The notes under the pieces are model-generated. The model was not told the DNA's origin, ran no database searches, and worked only from the letters and a program-made list of their open reading frames with translations. The position numbers were made by a program, and so were the translations under genes. Positions 6,022 through 6,048 of a stretch of 6,048 bases of DNA are shown here, in pieces. The first letter of the stretch is position 1; each line of letters begins with the position of its first letter. Location of the stretch: contig CAMBYA010000162.1 in assembly GCA_945872035.1 (NCBI GenBank), forward strand, positions 1-6,048, in the 5' to 3' direction. The DNA is from Rhizobium sp. Q54 (GTDB lineage: Bacteria > Pseudomonadota > Alphaproteobacteria > SMXS01).

Positions 6022-6045
6022 GATTAGCGTCCATTTTGGTATATT
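6018..6045 (+). promoter_or_regulatory. Candidate sigma-70 promoter for a gene beyond the window
   Basis: TTGAGA (6018-6023) overlaps the stop codon of the acetyltransferase and is followed after 16 bases by TATATT (6040-6045); each matches five of six consensus bases. A second -10 option, TATTAT at 6042-6047, would give 18-base spacing. The last 27 bases are markedly more AT-rich than the rest of the window, fitting an intergenic promoter. The downstream gene is not visible. Confidence 0.5.
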
Positions 6046-6048
6046 ATG

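Overview
The window is GC-rich with compact, overlapping genes and looks like an alphaproteobacterial chromosome. The main evidence is two divergent housekeeping blocks, rph-rdgB-hemW on the minus strand and hrcA-grpE on the plus strand, an arrangement known from many alphaproteobacteria. Protein features agree, for example the HemW motif YARPGQT and the GrpE C-terminal signature.

Region by region: positions 1 to about 1180 hold one IS110-family insertion sequence on the minus strand. It has an intact DEDD transposase (15-944). Upstream lies a roughly 230-base leader (about 960-1160) with no credible gene but with three nested or sequential inverted repeats. The layout matches the bridge RNA of IS110-group elements, and one segment of the leader repeats eight bases found just past the transposase stop codon, as expected for a donor guide. 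The element's far end probably lies outside the window. Between the element and hemW sit a REP-like palindrome (1195-1222) and a second small palindrome overlapping the hemW stop codon.

Positions 1242-3704 carry rph, rdgB and hemW (transcribed in that order, minus strand), tightly overlapped and probably one operon. They encode RNase PH (tRNA 3' end trimming), a non-canonical purine NTP pyrophosphatase, and the radical-SAM heme chaperone HemW. A 136-base divergent promoter region (3705-3840) separates them from hrcA, grpE and a GNAT-like acetyltransferase (3841-6021), which also run with almost no gaps. HrcA is the heat-shock repressor and GrpE the DnaK nucleotide exchange factor. dnaK is not in the window and no CIRCE operator is visible. 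A promoter-like sequence at the end of the window points to a further rightward gene.

The most interesting part is the non-coding leader of the IS110 element. Its structure, and its short matches to the element's own end and to the neighbouring REP-like repeat, suggest an undescribed member of the bridge-RNA-guided recombinases. The rest is a well-known housekeeping region, apart from the unassigned acetyltransferase coupled to grpE.
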